Of a stretch of DNA of 64,000 bases, positions 25,604-33,371 are shown piece by piece (position 1 is the stretch's first letter; each line of letters starts with the position of its first letter). The notes below the pieces were generated by a model, which did no database searches, had not been told where the DNA came from, and worked only from the letters and a program-made list of their open reading frames with translations. The DNA is from JAEUIX01 sp046156035. GTDB taxonomy: Bacteria; Planctomycetota; Phycisphaerae; Phycisphaerales; UBA1924. The stretch covers positions 62,001-126,000 of the forward strand of contig JBJXEW010000050.1 of assembly GCA_046156035.1 (NCBI GenBank), in the 5' to 3' direction. A program made the translations under genes and the position numbers.

Positions 25604-26248
25604 TTACTTGCACAACGGGCACTTCTTCGCCTCTTCGCTCGGCGGCTCTTCTCCGCTGATCTTCTTCCACGCCTTGTCGGCCTTGGGGTTCAGTTCCATC
25701 TCCTTCTTCACCCATTTGGCGCGCGTGTCGTTGAACAAGCCCTTATAGAACAGGTACAGCCGCGCATCGCTCACGAGGAAACTCTTGGGGTCGATCTCGA
25801 CCTTGTCGTCGTTGGCCATGGCGAATGCGCACCACCCGCCGTACGCCGGCTCGAAGCGACCCGGCGCGCTCTTAAACAACTCCAGGTTCGCCTGCGAACT
25901 GAAGAGGTACTTCACGCCCCCGTGCGTGAGCGCGAACTGCTCGCTCCCCTTCTTCGCCTCGCCCCCCTTGCCGTCGCCCTTGGGCCCGAAATACGCCACC
26001 ACGTCGTACCCCTGCGCGGCAAGCCCGCCCTTGCCGAGGTTGTATTGCTTCACGTCCCGCGCCGGGGCCTCCGGCTTGGGTGGGGCGGGCGTCCCCTCGG
26101 CCTCGGGCTTCGGTTGGCCAGACGTCCCGACCGACTGGGGCTTCGGTGGGGCGGACGTCCCGTCCGCCATCTCTGCGGTGCGAGCAAGCGCACCCGCGCA
26201 CACCACCATGATCACCACACCCGCCGCCAATCGCTTGCCGCTGTTCAT
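25604..26248 (-). CDS. Exported YHS-domain protein
   Basis: 214 residues from ATG (MNSGKRLAAGVVIMVVCAGALA, a signal peptide) with GGAG about 9 bases upstream; the frame extends upstream into the kinase region without support. A Pro/Lys/Thr-rich spacer (about 28-62, containing PPKPQ and GQPKPEAEGTPAPPKPEA) precedes a YHS-type domain: NLGKGGLAAQGYDVVAYF, GGVKYLFSSQANLELF and FEPAYGGWCAFAMA. A C-terminal CPLCK gives a CXXC pair. YHS proteins are thought to bind metal, but the function here is unknown. The spacer is encoded by two copies of a palindromic repeat element found elsewhere in the window. Confidence 0.8.
   Translation of the reverse strand: MNSGKRLAAGVVIMVVCAGALARTAEMADGTSAPPKPQSVGTSGQPKPEAEGTPAPPKPEAPARDVKQYNLGKGGLAAQGYDVVAYFGPKGDGKGGEAKKGSEQFALTHGGVKYLFSSQANLELFKSAPGRFEPAYGGWCAFAMANDDKVEIDPKSFLVSDARLYLFYKGLFNDTRAKWVKKEMELNPKADKAWKKISGEEPPSEEAKKCPLCK
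26081..26102. repeat. Palindromic TGGGGCGG element, copy in YHS gene
   Basis: A diverged copy of the 22-bp element, in frame within the Pro/Lys spacer of the YHS protein. The sequence between the two copies (26110-26135) resembles a third, decayed copy. Confidence 0.55.
26147..26168. repeat. Palindromic TGGGGCGG element, best copy in YHS gene
   Basis: A perfect 7-bp inverted repeat, GGCGGAC...GTCCGCC, preceded by TGGG. It lies in frame just after the signal peptide of the YHS protein and is nearly identical to the copy in leuS at 56649. Confidence 0.75.
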
Positions 26249-26303
26249 GCCGCGCTCCGCTGCAAAGGGGTCCACACGCAGCGCCGAGCCGGGCATCAGC
26301 CGC

Positions 26304-27320
26304 TCACGCCGCCTTGCGTTGGATGCCCTTGAGGGTATCTCGGTTTCGTGCTGGTGCCTTTGCCACAGCCGCGGCCGCGGGCAGCACCACGCCCACCTCC
26401 GTCCCCTCCCCCACCACCGAGCGCACCCACAGAAAGCCGCCCGCATCATGCACCAACTGCGCGCACATCGCCAAGCCCAGGCCGGTGCCCTTGGCCACCA
26501 GCGCGTCCGCGCCTTCTCCCGTGCCACCGATCGAAGATCCGCCGTGGCGGACTTCGGCTTTGCGAAGTCGGTGCGGCACGTGCTTCGTGCCTTCCTCGTG
26601 CCTTCCTCGTGCCTGGGTGCCCTCTCGGGTGACAAACGCCTCGAACACGCGCGGCAGCACATCCGCGGCAATCCCGCACCCCGTGTCCTTCACCACCAAC
26701 TCGACCCAGCCCGGTGGTTTACATTTGGCCGTTTGGCCATTTGGCATTTGGTCATTTCCGCTCCGCACCGCGCCATGGGCCACCACGATCTCGCCCGCGC
26801 TCACCCGCGCTGTGATGCTCAAAGCCCCCCCACTCCCCGCCATCGCCTTGCGCGCGTTGAGCATCAGGTTCAGCACCACCTGCTGGAGCGCGATAGGCCG
26901 GATCGCCGCGCACCCTGCGCTGGCCACGTCAAGCGAGACCGCGATCCCCTCCTTGCGCGGCTCGCGCACGAGGCACGCCGTCGCGCTCTTCACGGCCGCG
27001 CCGATGTCGGCCAGATCGGCCCCCCCACTCTTGCCTTGACCGGGCTCGCCATCTCGCGAGAGTTCCAGAATGGCCTCGGCGATCCGCGCGGCTTTCTCTG
27101 CGCCGGCCGCGGCCCTCTGCAGCGCCTTGCGCGCCAGGGCCTGATCCGCCGGCGCGTCGAGGGCCATCTGGGCGTAACTCATCACCGGCGTGAGGATGTT
27201 GTTGAACTCATGGGCGATCATGCCCGTGAGCGTGCCCAGTGTGGCCAGACGCTGCATGTGCGCCAGCGACTGGTCGAGCGAGGGGCGGGGCGCATCGCCA
27301 ACGTGTTGGTCGGGTCGCAT
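26304..27320 (-). CDS. Sensor histidine kinase (NtrB-like), orphan, with repeat-derived insertions
   Basis: 338 residues from the ATG at 27320, preceded by TTTGGAG nine bases upstream; the frame is open further upstream without a better signal. A short N-terminus without membrane segments leads to the H-box GMIAHEFNNILTPVMSYAQ, N-box LQQVVLNLMLNARKAM, G1 VKDTGCGIA, F-box VFEAFVTREGT and G2 GTGLGLAM. It is therefore a soluble kinase of the NtrB/HPK4 type. Two stretches do not fit: NDQMPNGQTAKCKPP (from a GGCAAAT-type tract) before G1, and about 40 residues between the F-box and G2, in the ATP lid (HEEGTKHVPHRLRKAEVRHG). Both come from repeat DNA. No partner regulator is adjacent; parS/parB lies just upstream. 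Confidence 0.85.
   Translation of the reverse strand: MRPDQHVGDAPRPSLDQSLAHMQRLATLGTLTGMIAHEFNNILTPVMSYAQMALDAPADQALARKALQRAAAGAEKAARIAEAILELSRDGEPGQGKSGGADLADIGAAVKSATACLVREPRKEGIAVSLDVASAGCAAIRPIALQQVVLNLMLNARKAMAGSGGALSITARVSAGEIVVAHGAVRSGNDQMPNGQTAKCKPPGWVELVVKDTGCGIAADVLPRVFEAFVTREGTQARGRHEEGTKHVPHRLRKAEVRHGGSSIGGTGEGADALVAKGTGLGLAMCAQLVHDAGGFLWVRSVVGEGTEVGVVLPAAAAVAKAPARNRDTLKGIQRKAA
26527..26632. repeat. Hairpin and TCGTGCCTTCC tandem tract in the kinase ATP-lid region
   Basis: Two palindromic pieces (CCGCCGTGGCGG and ACTTCGGCTTTGCGAAGT) are followed by tandem CGTGCCTTC units from about 26585. The whole block is an in-frame insertion between the F- and G2-boxes. The same GTGCCTTC unit recurs in leuS at about 59440-59520. 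Confidence 0.6.
26723..26758. repeat. GGCAAAT-type tract inside the kinase gene
   Basis: On the plus strand it reads as TTTGGCC/TTTGGCA units, the complement of the tracts at 9327 and 30296. It encodes the extra peptide before the G1 box. Confidence 0.65.
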
Positions 27321-27479
27321 ATAAACAAACTCCAAACAAAACATGTTGTCGTGACCGTCTCCGCGCTTTCCAATGATCGTTCCGTCTTCGGCGTGCCTAT
27401 CCACTGGTGATGCCACCGGTTCGGCTAGTGTGGAATCCGGACGCGCAGTTCGTGTTCAATGACCCAAGTTCTCATCATG

Positions 27480-27495
27480 TGTTCCACGTGGAACA
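27480..27495. promoter_or_regulatory. parS centromere site 1
   Basis: TGTTCCACGTGGAACA, a perfect 16-bp palindrome matching the chromosomal parS consensus (TGTTNCACGTGNAACA) bound by ParB. It lies in the region upstream of parB. Confidence 0.93.
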
Positions 27496-27588
27496 TTGCG
27501 GCCTCGAGTGGGCGGGTGTCTCATCGCGAAGGCGTGCATGCCGGCGCGCCCATGGACTGCCCATTCACAAGCCCGCCAGGACGGCTCG

Positions 27589-27604
27589 TGTTCCACGTGG
27601 AACA
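27589..27604. promoter_or_regulatory. parS centromere site 2
   Basis: A second identical 16-bp parS palindrome, 109 bases from the first and about 90 bases before the parB start. A pair this close would nucleate a ParB-DNA complex and may also autoregulate parB. Confidence 0.93.
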
Positions 27605-27695
27605 CCGCGGACTGACCTGTACGGCGGCCGCGGCACTGCATTTTGTTATGCTGCCAACCGCGAGGCACCGAAAAATACGAGACAAGGAACCAGAC

Positions 27696-28871
27696 ATGAC
27701 CACGAAGCAGGCCGAAACGAAGCCGCGAAAACTCGGACGCGGACTCAGCAGTTTGCTCGGACACATGGCCCCGATTGAGGTCGTGACGGACGCCGAGACG
27801 TCGCATCTGTCGGCCCCCGGCGATGTAGGCGAACGGAGCGGGCCGACGCCGCGGCCGGAATCGTGGCCGGCGAGCGCGGACGCGGGTGCCACGGAAACAG
27901 AACAAACACCAAACACTATTCGCCGACCCGCGATTTCACAAGGCGAGCCCGCTCCAGGGGCGGAGTTGGGGGGGAGGCGGTTGGTGATGGTGGCGGTGGG
28001 GGAGATTGTCCCGAGCAGGTTCCAGCCGCGCAGGCACTTTGATGCCGCGGCACTGTCGCGGCTGGCAGACTCCATCAAGACCGCGGGCGTGATGCAGCCG
28101 CTGGTGGTCCGGGCAAATGGCCAACTGGCCAAAGAAAGCGCGGCGGATGGGACGCCCGCCCCACTGGCCTATGAACTGGTTGCGGGTGAGCGGCGGTGGC
28201 GCGCGGCCCAGATGGCGGGCGTGCAGCGTGTGCCGTGCGTGGTGGTCGAGATCAGCGATGAGGAATCGGCCGAGTGGGGGCTGATCGAGAACGTGCAGCG
28301 CGAGGACCTGCTGCCGATGGAGCGTGCTGGCGCGTTGGCGAACCTTGCGGAGAAGTTCTCGCTCACGCAGGCGCAGGTGGCAGAGCGCGTGGGGATGGAG
28401 CGCTCCAGCGTGGCGAATCTGGTGCGTCTGCTGGAACTGGACGAGAAGGTGCAGCGCGCGATTGATGAGGGCGCGTTGAGCGTGGGGCACGGCAAGGCGT
28501 TGCTCTCCATCGGGCGCGAGAGTGCGCGGCTGCCGTGGGGGCAGCGTGCCGCGAGGGAGGGATGGAGCGTGCGGCAACTGGAGGAGCGGATCGCGCAGGC
28601 GGTGGTGAACGTGGACCGAGATTCCGCGCTCAAAGACGAAGCAATGGACCGCGGCGACGAACTGCCCGACGGAACGGAAGAAGAAATCCGACGGCGGGCA
28701 CGCAAGATGATGATGGCGAACCTGGAGAAGCGGCTGAGCAACCACCTGGGCACAAAGGTGCAACTGCGCACCGACCGCACAGGCAACCGCGGCAAGATCA
28801 CCGTGCATTTTTATACGGTGGCGCAGTTTGACGGCGTGCTGGAGAAGATGGGAGTGGGGGAGGGGGAGTGA
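27696..28871 (+). CDS. parB: Chromosome partitioning protein ParB
   Basis: 391 residues from ATG with AAGGA 8-9 bases upstream. The N-terminus KPRKLGRGLSSLLG is typical of ParB and binds ParA. A long acidic/Pro linker follows (about 25-95). The CTPase/nuclease-like domain has VPSRFQPRRHFD, LADSIKTAGVMQPLVVR, the GERRWRA box and ENVQREDLLPMERA. A helix-turn-helix (LTQAQVAERVGMERSSVANLVRLLEL) reads parS. The C-terminal dimer domain ends the protein. Between PLVVR and YELVAGERRW there are about 18 extra residues (NGQLAKESAADGTPAPLA) made by two repeat elements. No parA lies in the window, which is unusual, as parA normally sits just upstream. Confidence 0.93.
   Translation: MTTKQAETKPRKLGRGLSSLLGHMAPIEVVTDAETSHLSAPGDVGERSGPTPRPESWPASADAGATETEQTPNTIRRPAISQGEPAPGAELGGRRLVMVAVGEIVPSRFQPRRHFDAAALSRLADSIKTAGVMQPLVVRANGQLAKESAADGTPAPLAYELVAGERRWRAAQMAGVQRVPCVVVEISDEESAEWGLIENVQREDLLPMERAGALANLAEKFSLTQAQVAERVGMERSSVANLVRLLELDEKVQRAIDEGALSVGHGKALLSIGRESARLPWGQRAAREGWSVRQLEERIAQAVVNVDRDSALKDEAMDRGDELPDGTEEEIRRRARKMMMANLEKRLSNHLGTKVQLRTDRTGNRGKITVHFYTVAQFDGVLEKMGVGEGE
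28111..28134. repeat. GGCAAAT/GGCCAA tract inside parB
   Basis: GGGCAAATGGCCAACTGGCC followed by AAAG, in frame, encoding NGQLAK just before the GERRW box region. Confidence 0.5.
28142..28163. repeat. Palindromic TGGGGCGG element inside parB (reverse orientation)
   Basis: The reverse complement reads TGGGGCGGGCGTCCCATCCG followed by CC, matching the copies at 15461, 26147 and 56649. It encodes DGTPAPL, an insertion relative to usual ParB proteins. Confidence 0.65.
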
Positions 28872-28875
28872 GGAA

Positions 28876-29000
28876 AAGTGGCAAATGGCAAAGGACAAAT
28901 GAAGGCACAGCGCAGTTGCACGGGAGGCGGCGGCAGGAAGCACCCCCTCCGCCTCGGTCGCCGGGGCGACCTCGGCACCTCCCCCAGAGGGGGAGGAACG
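28876..29000. repeat. Composite repeat region between parB and the MmeI-like gene
   Basis: A GGCAAAT-type tract (GTGGCAAATGGCAAAGGAC) directly after parB is followed by GC-rich inverted pieces: GGTCGCC/GGCGACC and CCTCCCCC/GGGGGAGG. No coding potential is seen. It resembles the composite inserts inside the downstream gene. Confidence 0.55.
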
Positions 29001-29037
29001 GATGCGGAAGTGGTGAGGCCGTCGATAGACTGCGCGT

Positions 29038-32000
29038 ATGGGTGAACGCGGGAGCATGACGGCGGCGGAGTTTGTCGAGAAGTGGCGCGGGAGAAATCTC
29101 TCGGAGCGGCAGGCGGCGCACGCGCACTTCATTGAGTTGTGTCGGTTGCTGGATGTGCCCGCGCCGCTGGATCACGCGGGCGACGATCACGAGTACATGT
29201 TTGATGCGTTGACAACCAGCGCTGGCAGCAAGGTGTACGCGGCGGCGAAGGGGAAGAGGGGACGGAAGGCGGACGGAACGACTGCACCACCCAAAGCAGC
29301 ATCCGACAAGGGCCCGCCCACCCCCCACCCCCTCCCCCTGGGAGGGGGCGTTGACGCAGCGTTGTTCCCACCGGCATCGCGCGTCGTGTCGGTGAGCGCG
29401 GCGGGGAAGAACGGGTACGGGTTCGCGGATGTGTGGAAGAAGGGGCACTTCTGCTGGGAGTACAAGCGGCAGGGCACGCACCCCGATCTGGCGGCCGCGC
29501 TGCGGCAGTTGAAGGAATACAAAGACTCACTGGACAACCCGCCGCTGCTGGTGGTGTGTGATATCGACCACTTCGAGGTGCACACGAACTTCACGGGGCA
29601 TCCGACGAGAGTGCATGCGTTCGGGCTGGAGGACCTGGCGGAGGTGCCGGCCGAGTGGCGGGAGCGCGGCATCTCGCCGCTGCAACTGCTGCGGTATGTG
29701 TTCACCCAGCCGGAGTGGTTCAGACCGAAAGAGACGGTCAACGACATCACGGAGGAACTGGCCGCGCGGGTGGGCGATGTGGCCCGGGAAGTGGGGGGGC
29801 GCAAGGCGAAGGACGGCAAGCCGTTGCACGACCCGCACGATGTGGCGCACTTCCTGATGCAGGTGGTGTTCGCGCTCTTCGCGGAGAACGTGGGGCTGCT
29901 GCACAAGGGGAGTGTCTACAAGATCGTGCGGGCGGGTGTGGACGACCCGGATCGGTTCACGACCATGATGCGCGACTTGTTCGGCGCGATGGCCGTGGGC
30001 GGGACGTTTGGCAGCGATGCGATCGACCACTTCAACGGCGGGCTGTTTCGGAACATTGAAGCGCAGCGTGTGCCGCGGCTGACGAAGGGGGAGATTGGGC
30101 TGCTGTCGATCGTGGCGGAGCGGGACTGGTCGGCGATTGAGCCGTCGATTCTGGGAACGCTGTTCGAGCGGAGCCTGGACCCGGACAAGCGGGCGCAGAT
30201 CGGGGCGCATTACACGAGCCGCGCCGACATCATGCTCATCATCGGGCCGGTGGTGATGGAGCCGCTGCGCAGGGAGTGGGCTGAGGTGCAGAGCCAAATA
30301 GCAAACGGCAAAGGGCAAAGGGCAAATGGGGGAAGGAAGGGCAGCACCGAAGTGTCAAGGCACACTTCGATGGCACGGGCAGAAGCCAAGGCAGGGAGCA
30401 AAGGCCCGCCCACCCCCCACCCCCTCCCTCTGGGAGGGGGGGCGGAGCCAGAGGCGTTGCTGGAAGGGTTTCACGCGCGGCTGGCGGCGGTGAAGGTGCT
30501 CGACCCGGCGTGCGGGAGCGGCAACTTCTTGTACGTGGCCATTCAGGAACTGCTGACGCTGGAGAAGGAAGTGATCGCTTTCGGGGCGCGGCCGGAGATC
30601 GGCGTGAAACTCACGCCGCGCGTGAGCCCGACGCAATTGCTGGGGATCGAGATCAACCCGTACGCCGCGGAACTGGCGAAGGTGAGCATCTGGGTGGGGT
30701 ACCTCAAGTGGCAGCGTGAGAACGGCGTGATCGACGCGCGGCGGCCGATCCTCGACAGTCTGGAGACGATCGAGGAACGGGATGCGATTCTGGACCGGAG
30801 CGACCCGAAGCGGCCGGTGCCAGCGAAGTGGCCGGAGGCGGATTTCATTGTGGGAAATCCGCCGTTTCTGGGATCGAAGTTGATGCGGAAGAACGGGCTG
30901 GACGATGCGTACATCGAGGCGCTGCACACGGTGTATGACGAACTGCCGGGGGCGCTCGACCTGTGCTGCTACTGGTTCGAACAGGCGCGGCGGGTGATTG
31001 AGAAGCGGGGGCGCGTGCGGACGGGGTTGCTTGCAACGCAAGGCATTCGCGGCGGAGAGAATCGCAGCGTGCTGAAGCGGATCAAGGAGACGGGTGATAT
31101 TTTCATGGCGTGGTCGGATCGCGAGTGGATTCTGGATGGAGCGGCGGTGCACGTCTCGATGGTGGGGTTTGCGAAGGGGAGGGAGCGCAGTCCGGTCCTT
31201 GACGGGCATCCAGTTGCCAAGGTGAACGCCGATCTCACAAGCGATGTCGCCACCGGCGACGCGAAGGTGCTGACAGAGACGACAGCGATCTCGTTCATGG
31301 GCATCACCCCGTCTGGCAAGTTTGATGTCGATTTTCTTGATGTGGCAAAATGGGCGCAAGAACCCAACCCAACGCGCTGCTCGAATCTGGACGTGCTGCG
31401 ACCGTGGTTGAATGCTGAGGAACTTGTTCAACGCCCGGGTGGGCGGTGGGTCATCGATTTTGGGATAGCGGTTGACGAGAAGGCTGCCGCGATGTATCAG
31501 CGTCCCTTTGAGCACGTTGTGAAGCACGTCGCGCCAGCGCGCAAGGGCTATCGCACCGGCAAGCGTGGCTACTGGGTATTTGAGCGGCCACGTCCAGAGA
31601 TGCGGTCTCAACTGGCGGGCTTGCCCCGGTTTCTTGGGACACCATTGGTCTCAAAGCACCGGGTCTATGCGTGGCAAGCGGCGGGAACGCTTCCCGCCAA
31701 TCTCGTGATCGCCTTCGCCCGCTCCGACGATTACTTCTTCGGCGTGCTGCATTCGTGCGTGCACGAGTTGTGGGCGTTGCGGCAGGGGACGCAGTTGGAG
31801 GATCGGCCGCGCTACACGCCAACGTCGTGCTTTGAGACGTTTCCCTTGCCGTGGGCTCCGGGGAAGGAGCCGACGGGCAAGGGGCAGAGGCATCACGGGT
31901 TGTGGGCGGAGATTGGAGCCGCGGCGAAGGAACTGGATGGGTTGCGTGAGGCGTGGTTGAACCCTGCGGAGTGGATCGGTGCGGTCGAGCGGTTGGTGGC

Positions 32001-32442
32001 GATCAAGTACAAGCACGAGTTGGAGGCGGTACCTGCGGATGTACGGCCGCTGGTGAGGCGGAGCGCGGTGATGGCGGAGGCGGCGGTGGACAAGCGGCTG
32101 AAGGTGCGGACGCTGACGAACCTGTACAACGAGCGCCCCGCGTGCCTGAGGCTGGCGCACAAGCGGCTGGATGAAGCGGTGATCGCGGCGTACGCGGCGG
32201 TGGATGCGGAGGGCGGGTGGAAGACGGAGTGGGCGGAGGTGTACGAGGCCTTCGGGGCGGGGGAGATCACGGATGCGAAGGGGAGCGCACGCACGATGGC
32301 GAAGGGGAAGATGCCGCGCGGGAAGAGGGATGATGAGACGGTGCTGAGCGCGAAGGCGGCGGCGCGGGAAGCACGTGGGCCTGTGGATGAGCGGGTGTTG
32401 GGGAACCTGCTGAGAATGAACGGGGAGAGGGCGGGGAAGTGA
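29038..32442 (+). CDS. MmeI-like (type IIL) restriction-modification enzyme
   Basis: 1134 residues, longer than MmeI (about 920). One polypeptide cuts and methylates DNA. The N-terminal nuclease shows GFADVWKKGHFCWEYKRQ, the D-EXK pattern. A helical spacer is followed by an adenine methyltransferase with motif I LDPACGSGNF (near 488) and motif IV GNPPF (near 607), then a target-recognition part (HRVYAWQAAGTLPANLVIAF, RPRYTPTSCFETFPLPW). Two in-frame insertions, at about residues 77-108 and 419-470, are made of repeat DNA and both contain KGPPTPHPLPLGGG. An ATG six codons in (29056) is an alternative start. No separate methylase or specificity gene is needed for this type. With host-marking and cleavage in one chain it is a phage-defence candidate. 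Confidence 0.85.
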   Translation: MGERGSMTAAEFVEKWRGRNLSERQAAHAHFIELCRLLDVPAPLDHAGDDHEYMFDALTTSAGSKVYAAAKGKRGRKADGTTAPPKAASDKGPPTPHPLPLGGGVDAALFPPASRVVSVSAAGKNGYGFADVWKKGHFCWEYKRQGTHPDLAAALRQLKEYKDSLDNPPLLVVCDIDHFEVHTNFTGHPTRVHAFGLEDLAEVPAEWRERGISPLQLLRYVFTQPEWFRPKETVNDITEELAARVGDVAREVGGRKAKDGKPLHDPHDVAHFLMQVVFALFAENVGLLHKGSVYKIVRAGVDDPDRFTTMMRDLFGAMAVGGTFGSDAIDHFNGGLFRNIEAQRVPRLTKGEIGLLSIVAERDWSAIEPSILGTLFERSLDPDKRAQIGAHYTSRADIMLIIGPVVMEPLRREWAEVQSQIANGKGQRANGGRKGSTEVSRHTSMARAEAKAGSKGPPTPHPLPLGGGAEPEALLEGFHARLAAVKVLDPACGSGNFLYVAIQELLTLEKEVIAFGARPEIGVKLTPRVSPTQLLGIEINPYAAELAKVSIWVGYLKWQRENGVIDARRPILDSLETIEERDAILDRSDPKRPVPAKWPEADFIVGNPPFLGSKLMRKNGLDDAYIEALHTVYDELPGALDLCCYWFEQARRVIEKRGRVRTGLLATQGIRGGENRSVLKRIKETGDIFMAWSDREWILDGAAVHVSMVGFAKGRERSPVLDGHPVAKVNADLTSDVATGDAKVLTETTAISFMGITPSGKFDVDFLDVAKWAQEPNPTRCSNLDVLRPWLNAEELVQRPGGRWVIDFGIAVDEKAAAMYQRPFEHVVKHVAPARKGYRTGKRGYWVFERPRPEMRSQLAGLPRFLGTPLVSKHRVYAWQAAGTLPANLVIAFARSDDYFFGVLHSCVHELWALRQGTQLEDRPRYTPTSCFETFPLPWAPGKEPTGKGQRHHGLWAEIGAAAKELDGLREAWLNPAEWIGAVERLVAIKYKHELEAVPADVRPLVRRSAVMAEAAVDKRLKVRTLTNLYNERPACLRLAHKRLDEAVIAAYAAVDAEGGWKTEWAEVYEAFGAGEITDAKGSARTMAKGKMPRGKRDDETVLSAKAAAREARGPVDERVLGNLLRMNGERAGK
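29311..29348. repeat. 38-bp GC hairpin element, copy 1 in the MmeI-like gene
   Basis: Starts GGCCCGCCCACCCC and ends with the inverted pair CCCCTCCCCCT/GGGAGGGGG. It is identical to copy 2 (30403-30440) at 37 of 38 positions. In frame, it encodes PPTPHPLPLGGG. Confidence 0.85.
30292..30440. repeat. Composite repeat insertion, including copy 2 of the 38-bp element
   Basis: Three different repeats in a row sit in frame between the spacer and methyltransferase parts: a GGCAAAG/GGCAAAT tract (30296-30330), a hairpin CGAAGTGT-CAAGGC-ACACTTCG (about 30348-30370), and the 38-bp element (30403-30440). They add roughly 50 residues to the enzyme. Confidence 0.8.
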
Positions 32443-32451
32443 GGCGAAGCG

Positions 32452-32520
32452 CCAAAGGGCCAAAGAGAAGACACGGGGGCGTGGGCACTGGCCACTGAAG
32501 ACCGGTGGGGGAGGGCGGCT
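32452..32520. repeat. Repeat tracts after the MmeI-like gene
   Basis: A short GCCAAAG/GGCCAAAG tract is followed by GGGCACTGGCCACTG, which resembles the CACTGG family. No gene is seen in the 197 bases between the flanking genes. Confidence 0.45.
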
Positions 32521-32601
32521 GGGGGCCAGCGGCGGCGGGGCACAAGGGTGCGAAGGCCGCTGGCCACATTCGCCATTTTCACGCTTGATAGTGAAGATTT
32601 C

Positions 32602-32630
32602 TTGACAATTCGTTAGGGTGATGCACGATA
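32602..32630 (+). promoter_or_regulatory. Possible sigma-70-type promoter of the MgtC gene
   Basis: A perfect TTGACA is followed, 17 bases later, by ACGATA (weak match to TATAAT), in a locally AT-rich stretch just before the MgtC start. The minus-10 lies very close to the ATG, so the real start site may differ. Confidence 0.35.
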
Positions 32631-32639
32631 CATGTTCGG

Positions 32640-33260
32640 ATGGAGCCCCTTTCACCTGCTCAGATCGCTCTTCGCGTTGGTTCGGCCCTGCTCGCGGGTG
32701 CCTTGGTGGGCATCGAGCGGGAGCGCAAGCAGCGGCCGGCGGGCTTTCGCACCATGATTCTGATCAGCGTGGGGTCGTGTGGGTTCGTGCTGATCGGCAT
32801 CGAGACGATTCAGCAGTTGGGCGCGGCCGCGGCGGTGAACCTGCCGCCGGGCATGCCCGCGCCGGGTCAGGCGGAGATCAGCCGCGTGCTGCAGGGGCTC
32901 ATCGGGGGGATCGGTTTCCTGGGCGCTGGGGCGGTGTTGCAGAGCAAGCGTGCGGTGAGGGGGATCACGACCGCCGCGGCGGTGTGGGTGGTGTCGGCGC
33001 TAGGGGCCGCGTGCGGGCTTGGGCTGTATGCGTTGGCGGCGATGCTGGGGTTTGCGACGCTGTTCACGCTCGTGGTGCTGGACATTGTGGAGCACCGGTA
33101 CTTTCCCGATCCGGAGGATGGCGCTGGGTGGGACTCGGCTCGCAAGAGCGGCAAGAACGGCGCATCGACGAACGGCCTGCACGCGACGCCGACCGGTGGC
33201 CGCGCGGATGATGAGGCCAGCGCCGTGGCCACGCGGCTGCGCGGCGAGGGTGGCAAGTAG
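32640..33260 (+). CDS. MgtC/SapB family membrane protein
   Basis: 206 residues with about five membrane helices. The family signature is present: LAGALVGIERERKQRPAGFRT, MILISVGSCGF, GLIGGIGFLGAGAVLQ and VRGITTAAAVWVVSALGAACG. MgtC proteins influence adaptation to low magnesium and inhibit the F-ATPase in some pathogens; plain MgtC/SapB homologues in environmental bacteria are uncharacterised. The C-terminal soluble part (about 160-206) is short and low-complexity, not the usual ACT-like domain. It stands alone between repeat regions. Confidence 0.85.
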   Translation: MEPLSPAQIALRVGSALLAGALVGIERERKQRPAGFRTMILISVGSCGFVLIGIETIQQLGAAAAVNLPPGMPAPGQAEISRVLQGLIGGIGFLGAGAVLQSKRAVRGITTAAAVWVVSALGAACGLGLYALAAMLGFATLFTLVVLDIVEHRYFPDPEDGAGWDSARKSGKNGASTNGLHATPTGGRADDEASAVATRLRGEGGK

Positions 33261-33323
33261 CAAACCGCCCATCATGGATGCGGGCCGGAGGCGGGGTGCG
33301 GAGAGCCGCGGCCCACCAAGAAG

Positions 33324-33340
33324 CCGGCGGAGACCGCCGG
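33324..33340. terminator. Hairpin between the MgtC and NeuD-like genes
   Basis: A perfect 7-bp stem CCGGCGG, loop AGA, CCGCCGG, without a T-run. It could be a weak terminator or another small palindromic element. Confidence 0.35.
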
Positions 33341-33371
33341 AGCACCCGGAGGCTCGATACATTGGTGCACG

